Positions 51,023-62,575 of a stretch of DNA of 64,000 nt are shown in pieces. The DNA is from Acidobacteriota bacterium (GTDB taxonomy: Bacteria > Acidobacteriota > Terriglobia > Terriglobales > Acidobacteriaceae): the NCBI GenBank assembly GCA_018268755.1, contig JAFDVW010000003.1:29278-93277 (forward strand). Direction: 5' to 3'. The notes under the pieces are model-generated. The model was not told the DNA's origin and searched no databases. It worked only from the letters and a program-made list of their open reading frames with translations. The position numbers were made by a program, and so were the translations under genes. Position 1 is the first letter of the stretch, and each line of letters begins with the position of its first letter.

Positions 51023-52375
51023 TTACTCCTTCACGGCAATTCCCAAAGTTTTCATCTTGCGATACAAGTGGCTGCGTTCCAGGCCCAGCACCTCCGCGGT
51101 GCGGCTGATGTTGCCGTGGTTCTCGTCCAGTTTTTTCAGGATATAGTCGCGCTCGTAGGCGTCGCGCGCCTGGTGCAGGGTGGAGAACTCCGTGCCCACG
51201 CGGCGGCTTCCCTCGCGATGGATGAGCGGCGGCAGTTGCTTGCGGTCAAAGCGGGTGGTGGTGGGGTGCATGATGACGATGCGTTCCATCACGTTGCGCA
51301 ACTCGCGAACATTGCCCGGCCAGGAATAGCGCATGAGGCTCTCAATGGCATCGTCGGTGATCTCGCGCGGACGGCGTCCATAGGCGGCGGAAAATTCTTT
51401 GAGAAAATGCTTGGCCAGCATAGGGACGTCTTCCTTGCGCTCGCGTAAGGGCGGCACGTAGAAGGGAATGACGTTCAGCCGGTAGAACAAGTCTTCGCGG
51501 AAGTTGCCCTTGGAGATTTCCTCCTCCAGGTCCTTGTTGGTGGAGGCGATGACCCGGACATCGACGGTGAGTTCATTGTCGCCGCCGACCGGAATAAACC
51601 GTTGTTCATCGAGCGTGCGCAGCACTTTGGCCTGGGTCTTCAGGCTCATGTCGCCGACTTCATCGAGGAACAGCGTGCCCCCATTGGCTTTGAGGAAGCG
51701 CCCTTCTTTGTCGGCGGTAGCGGCGGGCAAGGAACCCTTGCGGTGGCCGAAGAGCTCGCTTTCGATCAGGTCTTCCGGAATGGCCGCGCAATTGACCTCG
51801 ACGAACATTTCGTCCTTGCGCAGGCTCTGGGCATGGATGGCCTGGGCCACCAGCTCCTTGCCGGTGCCGGATTCGCCGTAGATCAGCACTCGCCCGGTGG
51901 TGGGGGCCATGATCTGGATTTGCTGGCGCAGGGCCTTCATGGGCACGCTCTCGCCGACAATCACGTTCTTGGGCGCGAGTTGCCGCTTGAGTTCGCGGTT
52001 CTCCTGACGCAGGCGGTGGGAATCGATGGCGTGCTTGACCAGGGTCAGGGTCTTATCGATGGATAGCGGCTTTTCCAGGAAGTCGTAAGCGCCCAGTTTG
52101 GTGGCGCGCACTGCGGTCTCGATGGTGCCGTGGCCGGAGATCATGATGACTTCCGGGGCGCCTTCCTGGCGGCGAATTTCTTCCAGCACCTCCAGCCCGT
52201 CTTTGCCCGGCAGCCACACGTCGAGCAGGACCAGATCAAAGATTTGCTGCTGCAATTGCTGCAGGCAGTCCTCGCCGCTGGCGGTGGTCCATACCTTGTA
52301 GCCTTCGTCTTCCAGCACGCCCCGCAAAGATTGCAGGATGCTGGCTTCGTCGTCCACCACGAGAATGTTATGCAT
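51023..52375 (-). CDS. NtrX-like response regulator with a degenerate sigma-54 contact motif
   Basis: 450 residues. The receiver domain (1-120) has phosphoacceptor D52. The AAA+ domain has Walker A GESGTGKE (167-174) and Walker B GGTLFLDEVGDM. The Fis-type HTH is at the end (LGLERSHLYRKMKTLG). The usual GAFTGA loop after ESELFG is GSLPAA here (residues 214-219, codons at 51719-51736), so contact with sigma-54 is doubtful. ATPase residues otherwise look intact. It overlaps the NtrY-like kinase gene by 8 nt, so the two form a signalling pair. Confidence 0.85.
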   Translation of the reverse strand: MHNILVVDDEASILQSLRGVLEDEGYKVWTTASGEDCLQQLQQQIFDLVLLDVWLPGKDGLEVLEEIRRQEGAPEVIMISGHGTIETAVRATKLGAYDFLEKPLSIDKTLTLVKHAIDSHRLRQENRELKRQLAPKNVIVGESVPMKALRQQIQIMAPTTGRVLIYGESGTGKELVAQAIHAQSLRKDEMFVEVNCAAIPEDLIESELFGHRKGSLPAATADKEGRFLKANGGTLFLDEVGDMSLKTQAKVLRTLDEQRFIPVGGDNELTVDVRVIASTNKDLEEEISKGNFREDLFYRLNVIPFYVPPLRERKEDVPMLAKHFLKEFSAAYGRRPREITDDAIESLMRYSWPGNVRELRNVMERIVIMHPTTTRFDRKQLPPLIHREGSRRVGTEFSTLHQARDAYERDYILKKLDENHGNISRTAEVLGLERSHLYRKMKTLGIAVKE

Positions 52376-54617
52376 GCTGGGGTGAGGCCTTCACGGATTC
52401 CACGGCCACCGGCAGCTCGACAATAAAGCGCGAGCCGACGGGCTTGTTTTCTTCCACGCGAATGGAGCCGTGGTGCTCTTCAATAATACGGCTGACGATG
52501 GCCAGGCCCAGGCCGGTACCCCGCTTTTTCGTGGAAAAGTAGGGCAGGAAGAGGCGCTCTTTCAGTTCCTGGGTGACCCCGTGTCCGCTATCGGCGACCG
52601 TGATTTCGATCGACTCGCGGTCGGGCAGCAGGGCGGTGGCGATCTGCATTTCCCGCAACATGGCGCCGTGCATGGCTTCGGCGGCGTTGTCCACCAGATT
52701 GGCCAGGGCCCGCTTCAGGGCCTCGGGATCCGCCATGACCTTGGGCAAACCCGGGGCCAGGAAGGTATGGACCTGGATGTCCTCGAGCCGCCCGTTGAAC
52801 ATGGCCAGCGTGCTTTCGATGATGGCATTCACGTTGGAGGGCTGGGGCTTGGCGCTGGGAAAACGGGCCAGAGTGGAAAACTCATCCACCAGCGTGCGCA
52901 GGGTCTCGACCGAAGCCGTGATGGTCTCGGCACAACCGCGCAGCGTGTTCAGGGAAGTTGCATCGGGGGACAAGCCGCGCTCCAGATGGCGGCGAATGCG
53001 CTCAGCGGACAAGGCGATGGGAGTCAGCGGATTTTTGATCTCATGCGCCACCCGGCGCGCCACTTCCCGCCAGGCAGCCTGCTTCTGCGCCTTCAACAGG
53101 TCGGAAAGGTCTTCAAAGACCACCACGTATCCCAGCTTGTCGCCCCCATGCTCCAGGGTGGCGACGGTCACGGCGGTATTGAGCTGGGTGCGCTGCGCGG
53201 CGATCTCCATCTGGGTGGTGGTGGCGCCCATGCGGTCGGCGCGCCGGAACAAGGGTTCCAGGTCCTCCACCACTTCTTCGGAAACGACGCTGCTCAACGG
53301 CGCTCCCGTCCAAGCCGAGGGCTGGCCGTTTTCTCCTCCCACGGGGTGCAGTAGGCGGAGCAGAGCATGGTTGACGTGGCGGATTTTGCGATTGGCGTCC
53401 AGAGAGAGCACGCCGGTGGGGATGCTCTCCAGGATGGTCTCAATGTGACGCCGGCGCTGTTCGAGCGCAGTATTGGCAAGCTGTAGTTCGCGGCTGGAAG
53501 ATTCAATCTGGCGGCGGCTGGCTTCCAGTTCCTCCGCCATGCGATTGAAGGAGTGGACCAGATCGCCCAGTTCGTCGGCGGCGCGGATTTCCACGCGATG
53601 GTCGAAGCGGCCGCGGGAGATTTCCTGGGTGGCTTCAGCCAGGGCGGCCACCGGGCGCATCACCAGCTTGGAGAGGAACAAGGCCAGCCAGGTGGTAGCG
53701 AAGAGCACCAGCACCGTGAGCAACATGAGAAATCCCATGTAGGTCTGGCGCACCACGCGGCGCTGCGCTGCCAGGGCAAAGTAGCGCTTCTGGCTGGCCT
53801 CCAGCTGGCGCACGGTTTCGGAATACTTTTGCGGCAAGGGCATGGCGACCAGAATGGAGCCATGCTCCCCCACGGGAGAGCGGCCCAGGATGTATTCGGC
53901 CTGGTTCAGGGTGAAGCGCACGGGAACATCGGGAGCCGGCATTTCCCGGGGAAGCAGGGCCTTAAGCACCGGCCATGCCACCGGCATGCCAAAACTGGCC
54001 TCGGCATTGCCCTCTACCACGGCAATGACAAAACCGCCCTGCAGGGTGGCCTCATGCCGGCGAAATTCGGCCATCACGTTGGTGAAACTGTGGCCTTCGA
54101 AGGCATAGCGGGTGTCGGGAGCGGAGGCGATGGCGAAGGCCTCTGACTGCGCATTCTGATAGGCATAGGTGCTCAGCAACGAAGACATGGCCGCGGTATC
54201 TTCGCGCACCTCTTCCACCGGGCGGGAAAACCATTTATCGATGGAATGGTTCATCAGCCCATAGGCATACCAAAACATCACGATGACCGGCAGGAAGGAC
54301 AACAGCAGGCCGGCCACCACCACGCGGGTGCGGAACTTGGAGCCCAACACGCCGACCCGGCGTTCCGCGAACAACTTCAGCAGATTGCGCGCCAGCACCA
54401 CGGTGAGGGCTACGAACAGCAGGAAGATGACGGCCGAGAGCGCGGCCAGAAAGGCGATCTGCTGGTTGGTATCGGGATTGGGAAACAGGGGATCGAAAGA
54501 TGTTTGGGAGACGATGGCCGCCAGGAGCAGAAACGCGCCGCTGGCGGTGAAGTAAATCACCTTCTTGCGGCGGGAAATTTCTTCCGAAGAGCGAGTTGGC
54601 GTTGGTGTTGATCCCAT
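52368..54617 (-). CDS. NtrY-like membrane sensor histidine kinase
   Basis: 749 residues. Several N-terminal membrane segments (about 20-130, FLAALSAVIFLLFVALTVV) frame a periplasmic region. A further helix near 290-310 precedes a HAMP-like linker (LVMRPVAALAEATQEIS) and a PAS domain (LESIPTGVLSLDANRKIRHV). The H box is RRVAHEIKNPLTPIALSAER. The ATPase has N, G1 and G2 boxes (VDNAAEAMHG, VTVADSGHGVT, KKRGTGLGLAIV). Typical of NtrY, which pairs with NtrX. Confidence 0.88.
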   Translation of the reverse strand: MGSTPTPTRSSEEISRRKKVIYFTASGAFLLLAAIVSQTSFDPLFPNPDTNQQIAFLAALSAVIFLLFVALTVVLARNLLKLFAERRVGVLGSKFRTRVVVAGLLLSFLPVIVMFWYAYGLMNHSIDKWFSRPVEEVREDTAAMSSLLSTYAYQNAQSEAFAIASAPDTRYAFEGHSFTNVMAEFRRHEATLQGGFVIAVVEGNAEASFGMPVAWPVLKALLPREMPAPDVPVRFTLNQAEYILGRSPVGEHGSILVAMPLPQKYSETVRQLEASQKRYFALAAQRRVVRQTYMGFLMLLTVLVLFATTWLALFLSKLVMRPVAALAEATQEISRGRFDHRVEIRAADELGDLVHSFNRMAEELEASRRQIESSSRELQLANTALEQRRRHIETILESIPTGVLSLDANRKIRHVNHALLRLLHPVGGENGQPSAWTGAPLSSVVSEEVVEDLEPLFRRADRMGATTTQMEIAAQRTQLNTAVTVATLEHGGDKLGYVVVFEDLSDLLKAQKQAAWREVARRVAHEIKNPLTPIALSAERIRRHLERGLSPDATSLNTLRGCAETITASVETLRTLVDEFSTLARFPSAKPQPSNVNAIIESTLAMFNGRLEDIQVHTFLAPGLPKVMADPEALKRALANLVDNAAEAMHGAMLREMQIATALLPDRESIEITVADSGHGVTQELKERLFLPYFSTKKRGTGLGLAIVSRIIEEHHGSIRVEENKPVGSRFIVELPVAVESVKASPQHA

Positions 54618-55081
54618 GCGCGGGCCCCGGGATGCCCGAAGGTTCGAGTAAACGTGGCCTCATTATAAGCCGAATTTGTGGGGGGCAGGCCGGCAGGCTG
54701 GGGCGGAGTGGGAATGGCGTTTTTTGTCCGGTCTTGGGACAACACGGCGGGAAAAACTGGATTCTTGCTCCCTGGCGGGGCTGCTGAGGAGAGTTGGGGC
54801 GGAGCGCCGGGATTACCGAAGTGCATGTCCGCAAAGCGGTAGGAAATCGAATTTTCCGCGAAAACAGCGTACTGGCGCGGCTTGCACTCATGGGCTCCCG
54901 GGCCGCCTAACTCATTCCATTCCGGTCAGGTACTTAAGTTACTGGTGCAGTAACGCGTCTGCGGTGACAATTTCTGTCAACGCGAAATGTGCCGCTATTC
55001 CCCGAGCAGCGGCGGAACGATTTTGCGCCCATCAACGGGATTAGCGGTTTTTCTCTGTCGGTTTAGATAGGAGATCGAGGT
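54618..55081. other. Divergent intergenic region with two tandem palindromes
   Basis: 464 nt with no gene. GTTACT/AGTAAC with a 5-nt spacer (54938-54954) and TGACA/TGTCA with a 5-nt spacer (54965-54979) lie about 100-140 nt before pilB and are similarly built inverted sites. A TGGCGCGGCTTGCA at about 54872 resembles a sigma-54 site, but its -24/-12 spacing is two bases short. Confidence 0.4.
54662..54667 (-). promoter_or_regulatory. -10 box of the ntrY-like gene
   Basis: A perfect TATAAT on the minus strand, 44 nt before the ATG at 54617, giving a leader of about 37 nt. Confidence 0.4.
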
Positions 55082-56797
55082 ATGTCTCAACGGCTGGGCG
55101 ACCTTCTCATTAAAGAGAAGGTGATCACCCACGAGCAGTTGGAGCAGGCGCAGAAGGTGCAGAAGGAGTCCAACTGCCGCTTGGGCTCTGCCCTGGTCAA
55201 GCTGGGCTTCCTGTCGGACGAGGATGTGACCAACTTCCTCTCCCGGCAGTATGGTGTCCCCGCCATTAATCTTGCCTACTTTGAAATTGATGCCGCCGTC
55301 GTCAAACTCATTCCTTACGAAACGGCGAAACGCTACCAGATTCTGCCTCTGAGCCGGGTAGGGGCCTCGCTCACCATCGCCATGGTGGACCCCACCAACG
55401 TTTTCGCCATGGACGATATCAAGTTCATGACCGGCTTCAATATCGAGCCGGTGGTGGCTTCCGAGAGCTCGATTCTCGAGGGCATTGAGAAGGCCTACGG
55501 CACCAACCAGGAAGAAGACCTGGAGCAGGTGATGCAGTCGATGACCGGCATGGAAGAAGCCGATGTCGAACTGCAATCGGAAGAATCGGAAATGGAATTG
55601 GCTGACCTGGAGAAGGCGGCCGATGAAGCTCCCATCGTGAAGCTGGTGAACCTGGTATTGACCGACGCGGTCAAGCGGGGGGCCAGCGATATTCACATGG
55701 AGCCTTACGAAAAAGAGTTCCGGGTGCGCTTTCGTATTGACGGCGTATTGCAGTCCATCATGTCGCCGCCGCTGAAGCTGAAAGACGCCATCACCTCCCG
55801 CCTCAAGATCATGTCCAAGCTGGACATCAGCGAAAAGCGCCTGCCCCAGGACGGCCGCATCATGCTGAAGATGGCCATCGGCGGACGCAAGAAGCAACTC
55901 GACTTCCGCGTCAGCACTTTGCCTACCTTGTGGGGCGAAAAGATCGTGCTGCGCTTGCTCGACAAAGAGAACCTGCGCCTGGACATGACCAAGCTGGGTT
56001 TCGAGCCGGAATCGCTGGTCAAATTCGAGAAAGCAATTTTAAAACCCTACGGCATGGTGCTGGTCACCGGACCGACGGGTTCGGGAAAAACCAACACGCT
56101 GTATTCCTCTATCTCGCGCCTGAACACGCCCGACACCAACATCATGACCGCGGAAGATCCGGTGGAATTTCAGCTGGGCGGCGTCAACCAGGTGCAGATG
56201 AAAGAACAGATTGGGCTGAACTTCGCGGCGGCGCTGCGCGCTTTCCTGCGGCAGGACCCCAACATCATCCTGGTGGGCGAAATCCGCGACTTCGAAACCG
56301 CGGAAATCGCCATCAAAGCCGCCTTGACCGGCCACCTGGTGTTGTCCACGCTGCACACCAACGGCGCCCCCGAAACCATTACCCGTCTCATGAACATGGG
56401 CATTGAGCCGTTCCTGGTGGCGACCTCGGTACACCTGATCTGTGCCCAGCGCCTGGTGCGGCGCATTTGCAAGGAGTGTGCCGAAGTGGTGGAAGTGCCC
56501 TATCAGACGCTGGTCGAGGAAGGCTACAGCCCGGAAGAGGCCAAGACGATCAAGATCCAGAAAGGCAAGGGGTGCGGAGTGTGCAATAACACTGGCTACA
56601 AAGGCCGCACCGGCCTCTACGAGGTCATGGAAGTGGACGACGAGATCCGGGAACTGGTGCTGGTGGGCGCGTCTTCACTCGAGTTGAAGAAGAAGGCCAT
56701 CGAGCGGGGCATGATCACGCTGCGCCGCAGCGGGCTGATCAAAGTGGGTCTGGGTATGACCACGCTGGAAGAAGTGGCGCGGGAAACCATCCATTGA
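55082..56797 (+). CDS. pilB: Type IV pilus extension ATPase PilB with N-terminal MshEN domain
   Basis: 571 residues. The N-terminal MshEN-type domain has the two RLGxxL units RLGDLL (4-9) and RLGSAL (33-38), the layout that binds cyclic di-GMP in related ATPases. The ATPase has Walker A VTGPTGSGKTNTLYSS and Asp/Walker B region NIILVGEIRDFETAEIA with the His box VLSTLHTNGAPETITRL. A Cys-rich zinc site (CKECAE and GCGVCNN) follows. GGAG and GAGG precede the ATG. Starts the five-gene pil cluster. Confidence 0.94.
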   Translation: MSQRLGDLLIKEKVITHEQLEQAQKVQKESNCRLGSALVKLGFLSDEDVTNFLSRQYGVPAINLAYFEIDAAVVKLIPYETAKRYQILPLSRVGASLTIAMVDPTNVFAMDDIKFMTGFNIEPVVASESSILEGIEKAYGTNQEEDLEQVMQSMTGMEEADVELQSEESEMELADLEKAADEAPIVKLVNLVLTDAVKRGASDIHMEPYEKEFRVRFRIDGVLQSIMSPPLKLKDAITSRLKIMSKLDISEKRLPQDGRIMLKMAIGGRKKQLDFRVSTLPTLWGEKIVLRLLDKENLRLDMTKLGFEPESLVKFEKAILKPYGMVLVTGPTGSGKTNTLYSSISRLNTPDTNIMTAEDPVEFQLGGVNQVQMKEQIGLNFAAALRAFLRQDPNIILVGEIRDFETAEIAIKAALTGHLVLSTLHTNGAPETITRLMNMGIEPFLVATSVHLICAQRLVRRICKECAEVVEVPYQTLVEEGYSPEEAKTIKIQKGKGCGVCNNTGYKGRTGLYEVMEVDDEIRELVLVGASSLELKKKAIERGMITLRRSGLIKVGLGMTTLEEVARETIH

Positions 56798-56842
56798 GTT
56801 TAGGAAGGGCTGGAAACAAGTTTATCCAAGGGTGAAAAGACT

Positions 56843-57973
56843 ATGGCTCTCGCTTTAAGCGACTTATTGAAACGCATGCTGGAGATGTCCGGTAGCGACT
56901 TACACATCACCACCAACTCGCCGCCGCAAATCCGCGTGCACGGACATCTGGTGCCGCTCGACCTGCCGCAGTTGACGCCGGCCGAGACCAAGCAGTTGGC
57001 CTACAGCGTGATGACCGACTCGCAGAAGCACCGTTTCGAAGAAAACTTCGAGCTCGATTTTTCGTTCGGCCTCAAGGGTCTGGCCCGTTTCCGCGCCAAC
57101 GTGTTCAACCAGCGCGGGGCCACGTCGGCGGTTTTCCGCGTGATTCCCTTTGAGATCAAATCGTTCAACCAGCTGGGGCTGCCCCCAGTGGTGGCCAAAT
57201 TGTGCGACAAGCCGCGCGGCCTGGTGCTGGTGACCGGTCCTACCGGTTCCGGCAAGTCCACCACGCTGGCCTCCATGATTGACAAGATCAACAGCGAACG
57301 GCATGACCACATTCTGACCATTGAGGACCCCATCGAATTCGTCCACATGAACAAGAATTGCGTGGTCAATCAGCGGGAATTGCACGCTGACACCAAAAGC
57401 TTTTCCGACGCGCTGCGCGCCGCCCTGCGTGAAGACCCGGACGTGGTGCTGATCGGCGAAATGCGCGATCTGGAAACCATCGAATCGGCTCTGCGCATCG
57501 CGGAAACCGGACACTTGACCTTCGGGACGCTGCACACCAACTCGGCGTCTTCGACCATCAACCGTATTATCGACGTCTTCCCGGCCCACCAGCAGCCGCA
57601 GATTCGCGCCCAGCTTTCCCTGGTGCTGGAAGGCATCATGTGTCAAAGCTTGTTGCCCAAGGCGGACGGCAAGGGGCGCGCCATGTGCATGGAAATCCTG
57701 GTGCCCAATGCCGCGGTGCGCAACTTGATCCGCGAAGACAAGATCCACCAGATTTATTCGGCCATGCAGTCCGGACAGGAGAAGTTCGGCATGCAGACGT
57801 TCAACCAGTCGCTGGCCACCAACTATTTCCACAAACAGATCACGCTGGAAACGGCCCTGGCCCGGTCGAGCAATGTGGATGAACTGCAGGAAATGATCAA
57901 TCGCGGCGCCGGGCTCTTGAATCGTGGCGCCAACGCACCCTTGGCCAAGGGCGCGGCGCCCGCCAAACGGTAG
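56843..57973 (+). CDS. pilT: Type IV pilus retraction ATPase PilT
   Basis: 376 residues. N-terminal LKRMLEMSGSDLHITTNSPP is the usual PilT opening. Walker A is VTGPTGSGKSTTLASMIDKI and Walker B DVVLIGEMRDLETIESAL, with HLTFGTLHTNSASSTINR. The diagnostic AIRNLIRE-type motif is present as VRNLIREDKIHQIYS, which separates PilT from PilB. Lies 45 nt after pilB, and pilC follows after 96 nt. Confidence 0.94.
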   Translation: MALALSDLLKRMLEMSGSDLHITTNSPPQIRVHGHLVPLDLPQLTPAETKQLAYSVMTDSQKHRFEENFELDFSFGLKGLARFRANVFNQRGATSAVFRVIPFEIKSFNQLGLPPVVAKLCDKPRGLVLVTGPTGSGKSTTLASMIDKINSERHDHILTIEDPIEFVHMNKNCVVNQRELHADTKSFSDALRAALREDPDVVLIGEMRDLETIESALRIAETGHLTFGTLHTNSASSTINRIIDVFPAHQQPQIRAQLSLVLEGIMCQSLLPKADGKGRAMCMEILVPNAAVRNLIREDKIHQIYSAMQSGQEKFGMQTFNQSLATNYFHKQITLETALARSSNVDELQEMINRGAGLLNRGANAPLAKGAAPAKR

Positions 57974-58069
57974 GCACGGATTCTTCCCGCGCAAGCGGGA
58001 GAGCGGTCAAATAGATGGGAGTCCGGGGTCTTGCGGTCCCGGGAGGAATCGAGCGAGGAGAGGTTTACC

Positions 58070-59278
58070 ATGCCAGTCTTTACATTTTCGGGAAAGAACG
58101 CGTCCGGCGAAAAGATCAGTGGGGAGCGGACTGCGGCCAACAAAGAGATGATGCTTTCCCAGCTGCGGCGGGAGCGGATCACGCCCGGCTCGGTGCGGCA
58201 AAAGGGCAAGGAATTCGCCCTGCCCACCTTCGGCTCGGGAAAGGTCGGGACCAAGGAAGTGGCCGTCTTCTTCCGCCAGTTCTCCGTCATGATCGACGCC
58301 GGCCTGCCCCTGGTGCAGTGCCTGGAGATTCTGGCCGCCAATCAGGAGAACCAAACCTTCCAGAAGACGCTGAACGGCGTCCGCAGCACCGTGGAAGGGG
58401 GCGCCACCCTGGCCAACGCCATGCGGCAATATCCCACCATCTTTGACGACCTCACCACCAACATGATTGAGGCCGGCGAAACCGGCGGTATTCTCGACAT
58501 CATTTTGCAGCGTCTGGCCCTCTATGTGGAAAAGGCCGTGAAACTGCGGGCGGCGGTGAAGTCGGCCCTGATCTACCCGGTGGCCGTGGTCTCCCTGGCT
58601 TTCCTGATTGTGGGCGCCCTGCTGAAGTGGGTGGTGCCCATTTTCGCCAATCTGTTCGCCGGCTTGAATGTCGACCTGCCGCTGCCCACCCGGATTGTGG
58701 TCGGGTTGAGCCACTTCATCGGGCAGTTCTGGTGGTTCTTCTTCCTGGGCATGGGTGCCCTGGTTTATGGGTTCAAGCAAATCCGCAAGAACCCCCGCGG
58801 CCGGTACTATTTCGACCTCACGCTCTTGAAGCTGCCGATATTGGGCCTGTTGCTGCGTAAGATCGCGGTGGCGCGCTTCACCCGGACGCTGGGAACGTTG
58901 ATTACCTCGGGCGTGCCGATTCTGGAAGGTCTGGCCATCACCGCCCGCACTTCGGGCAACGCGGTGTTGGAAGAGGCCCTGATGAAAGTGCGCAAAGCCA
59001 TCGAAGAAGGCCGCACGATTGTCGATCCCTTGCGCGAGTCGGGCGTGTTTCCCAACATGGTGACGCAGATGATTGGAGTCGGTGAAGCCACCGGCGCCAT
59101 GGACGCCATGCTGCAGAAGATCGCCGACTTCTATGAGGACGAAGTGGACTCCGCGACCAAAGATATGCTGGCCATGCTGGAGCCCATCATTATCGGCTTG
59201 CTGGGCGTCATGATTGGCGGCATCGTGGTGGCATTGTATCTGCCGCTGTTCTCCATGATCGCCAAGCTGGCGGGCTAG
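58070..59278 (+). CDS. pilC: Type IV pilus inner-membrane platform protein PilC
   Basis: 402 residues from ATG 58070, preceded by GGAGAGG; an upstream in-frame start adds 13 residues without support. Two repeated PilC/GspF domains (about 70-190 and 270-395), each with membrane helices. Markers are FFRQFSVMIDAGLPLVQCLEIL, MIEAGETGGILDIILQRLA and MIGVGEATGAMDAMLQKIADFY. The repeat structure confirms a duplicated domain. Confidence 0.93.
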   Translation: MPVFTFSGKNASGEKISGERTAANKEMMLSQLRRERITPGSVRQKGKEFALPTFGSGKVGTKEVAVFFRQFSVMIDAGLPLVQCLEILAANQENQTFQKTLNGVRSTVEGGATLANAMRQYPTIFDDLTTNMIEAGETGGILDIILQRLALYVEKAVKLRAAVKSALIYPVAVVSLAFLIVGALLKWVVPIFANLFAGLNVDLPLPTRIVVGLSHFIGQFWWFFFLGMGALVYGFKQIRKNPRGRYYFDLTLLKLPILGLLLRKIAVARFTRTLGTLITSGVPILEGLAITARTSGNAVLEEALMKVRKAIEEGRTIVDPLRESGVFPNMVTQMIGVGEATGAMDAMLQKIADFYEDEVDSATKDMLAMLEPIIIGLLGVMIGGIVVALYLPLFSMIAKLAG

Positions 59279-59423
59279 CCGGCAGTGGATCCGGGCCTGG
59301 GCGGCCGCGCCCCCCAAGGGCGCGGCCCGGGCCTATAACCAGGACAAGGACCGCAAGTCCAGGGCCGGCCGCGGCGGATGCGGCCGCCGGGAGATTACCG
59401 ATACCGCAGGGACCTGAATCACC
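59279..59423. repeat. GC-rich hairpins between pilC and pilS
   Basis: GGCCGCGCCC (59303-59312) pairs perfectly with GGGCGCGGCC (59318-59327), a 10-bp stem. GGCCGC/GCGGCC (59367-59385) follows. No T-tract; they may lower readthrough from pilC to pilS. Confidence 0.5.
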
Positions 59424-61095
59424 ATGCAATCGATGTTTGACGAGCGGGTATGGCTGGCGTGGTTGGTCAAGGTCCGCATTATCATCCTTACCTTCCTGTT
59501 GGGAATTGAGCTGGCGATTGCCCGCCTGACCCCAACCACGCTGCCCCTGCGCTTTTTCATCAACGCCATTCTGCTGTGGTACGCGTTCTCCATCTTTTAT
59601 CTGCTCCTACACTCCTTCTGGACGGAGACCCGCTCCCAGTCCCTGTTGCAGGTGCTGACCGACCTGGCGCTGGTGACGCTGGTGGTGTATGCCACGGGTG
59701 GCGTAGACAGTTCGCTGAATTTCCTCTATCCCCTGGTCATCATCGTGGCCTGCATTCTGCTGCCGCGGGCCTGGGCCTACCTGACCGCCGCTCTGGCCTT
59801 CATTTTGTATGGCGCGATCCTCGACCTGACATTTTTTGAAATTATCCCTTCGTACTCCACCAGCCATCCCGGCTTGAGCACGTTGCAGGCGATCATCATC
59901 GTCAACTTGCTGGCCTATCTGGCGGTGGCTTATCTGGCCACCCTGCTTGCCTCCAAACTGCGCCAGGTAGATGTCAAGCTCAAGCACACCAGCGGGGTGT
60001 TGGAGAACCTGCAGGCCCTGCACGAAAACATCATCGAGAGCATGACCGGCGGTCTGATCACGACCCGCCTCGACGGCCACATTACGCTGGCCAATCCCGC
60101 AGCCGTGAATCTGCTGGGCACGACCGCGGAGGCGCTGCACGGGCAGTCCATGCAGCAGATCTTTGCTGATCCGCTACCTGATCTGGACGGAGAACGCAAT
60201 CATGGAGAGGTACGGGCCACGCTGCCCAATGGCTATCGCAAGACGTTTCGCGTGATCGTTTCGCCGCTGACCATTCCCGGCGGGGGCGTGGCGGGGTATG
60301 TGTACACCCTTGACGATCTGACCGAGATGCGGCGTCTGGAGCGGGAAGTACGCATGCAGGACCGTCTGGCGGCGGTGGGCCGGCTGGCTTCGGCCATCGC
60401 CCATGAAATTCGCAATCCGCTTACTTCCATCGCCGGCTCGGTGAGCATGCTTTCCGGGGTCCCGGACCTGGGGGACGAGCACCGCAAGCTGCTGGACATT
60501 GTGACCCGGGAATCGCAGCGCCTGAACGCCATCATTACGGATTTTCTGGCGTACTCCCGCAGCAAGCGCTACCAGATGGCGCAGGTCGATCTGCTGCCTC
60601 TGCTGGAGGACACCCTTACCCTGCTGGAGCACCGGCTCACGGCGGAAAACATCGGTATCCAGCTGGTGCGGCGCTACCACACCAAGCAGGCCATGGTGTC
60701 GGCCGATGGCGACAAGATCAAGCAGGTGTTCTGGAATTTCTGTGAGAACGCGGTGCGAGCGATGCCCCAGGGCGGACAGCTGGTGGTCACGGTGCTGTCC
60801 ATGGAAGAAGAGTGGCAGGTGAGCTTTGCCGATACGGGCCCGGGGATCGCGCCGCAGCTGGTGGAAAAGATATTCGAGCCATTCCAGTCGCATTTTGAAG
60901 GAGGCACGGGGTTGGGGCTGGCCATTGTGTATCAGATTGTGCAAGCGCACGACGGCAAGGTGTGGGCGCGCTCGAAGGTGGGGCAGGGCAGCGAGTTCGT
61001 GTTGCGCCTGCGCCGGGCGGGCGGAGCGGAGGCGGTAGCGCCGGGAACGGCGGAACAAAGCATGGCGGCCACGGCCGGGAAAGGAGGCACGTCGT

Positions 61096-61118
<23 letters not shown>
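59424..61118 (+). CDS. pilS: PilS-like sensor histidine kinase
   Basis: 564 residues. Six or so N-terminal membrane helices (to about 185; VRIIILTFLLGIELAIARL first). A coiled stretch and PAS domain (about 200-310, ENIIESMTGGLITTRLDGHI) follow. H box VGRLASAIAHEIRNPLTSIA, then ATPase boxes FCENAVRAMPQGG, DTGPGIAP and GGTGLGLAIV. Domain order matches PilS, which senses PilA in the inner membrane. Overlaps pilR by 23 nt. Confidence 0.87.
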
Positions 61119-62496
<1,378 letters not shown>

Positions 62497-62572
62497 ATTG
62501 GCCGTTCGCTTTTAGCCCTTGAGAGCTAGAGGCTAACTGCCAATGGCTAACTACAAATAGCCGATGGCCAAG
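62497..62572. repeat. Small palindromic repeat after pilR
   Basis: ATTGGCCGTTCGC and the later GCCAATGGCTAACTAC, CAAATAGCCGATGGCC contain several GGCTAA/GCCAATGG variants and an overall TTGGCC...GGCCAA frame. Convergent gene pair; the form resembles a genome-dispersed repeat, but no second copy is in this window. Confidence 0.4.
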
Positions 62573-62575
62573 ACC

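Noticed and set aside
54868..54886. Sigma-54-like promoter TGGCGCGGCTTGCA before pilB
   Set aside because: Only 8 nt separate the GG and GC elements; sigma-54 requires 10.
54995..55897. 300-codon minus-strand frame over the start of pilB
   Set aside because: Antisense shadow of pilB; composition rich in Gln, His, Leu and no recognisable domain.
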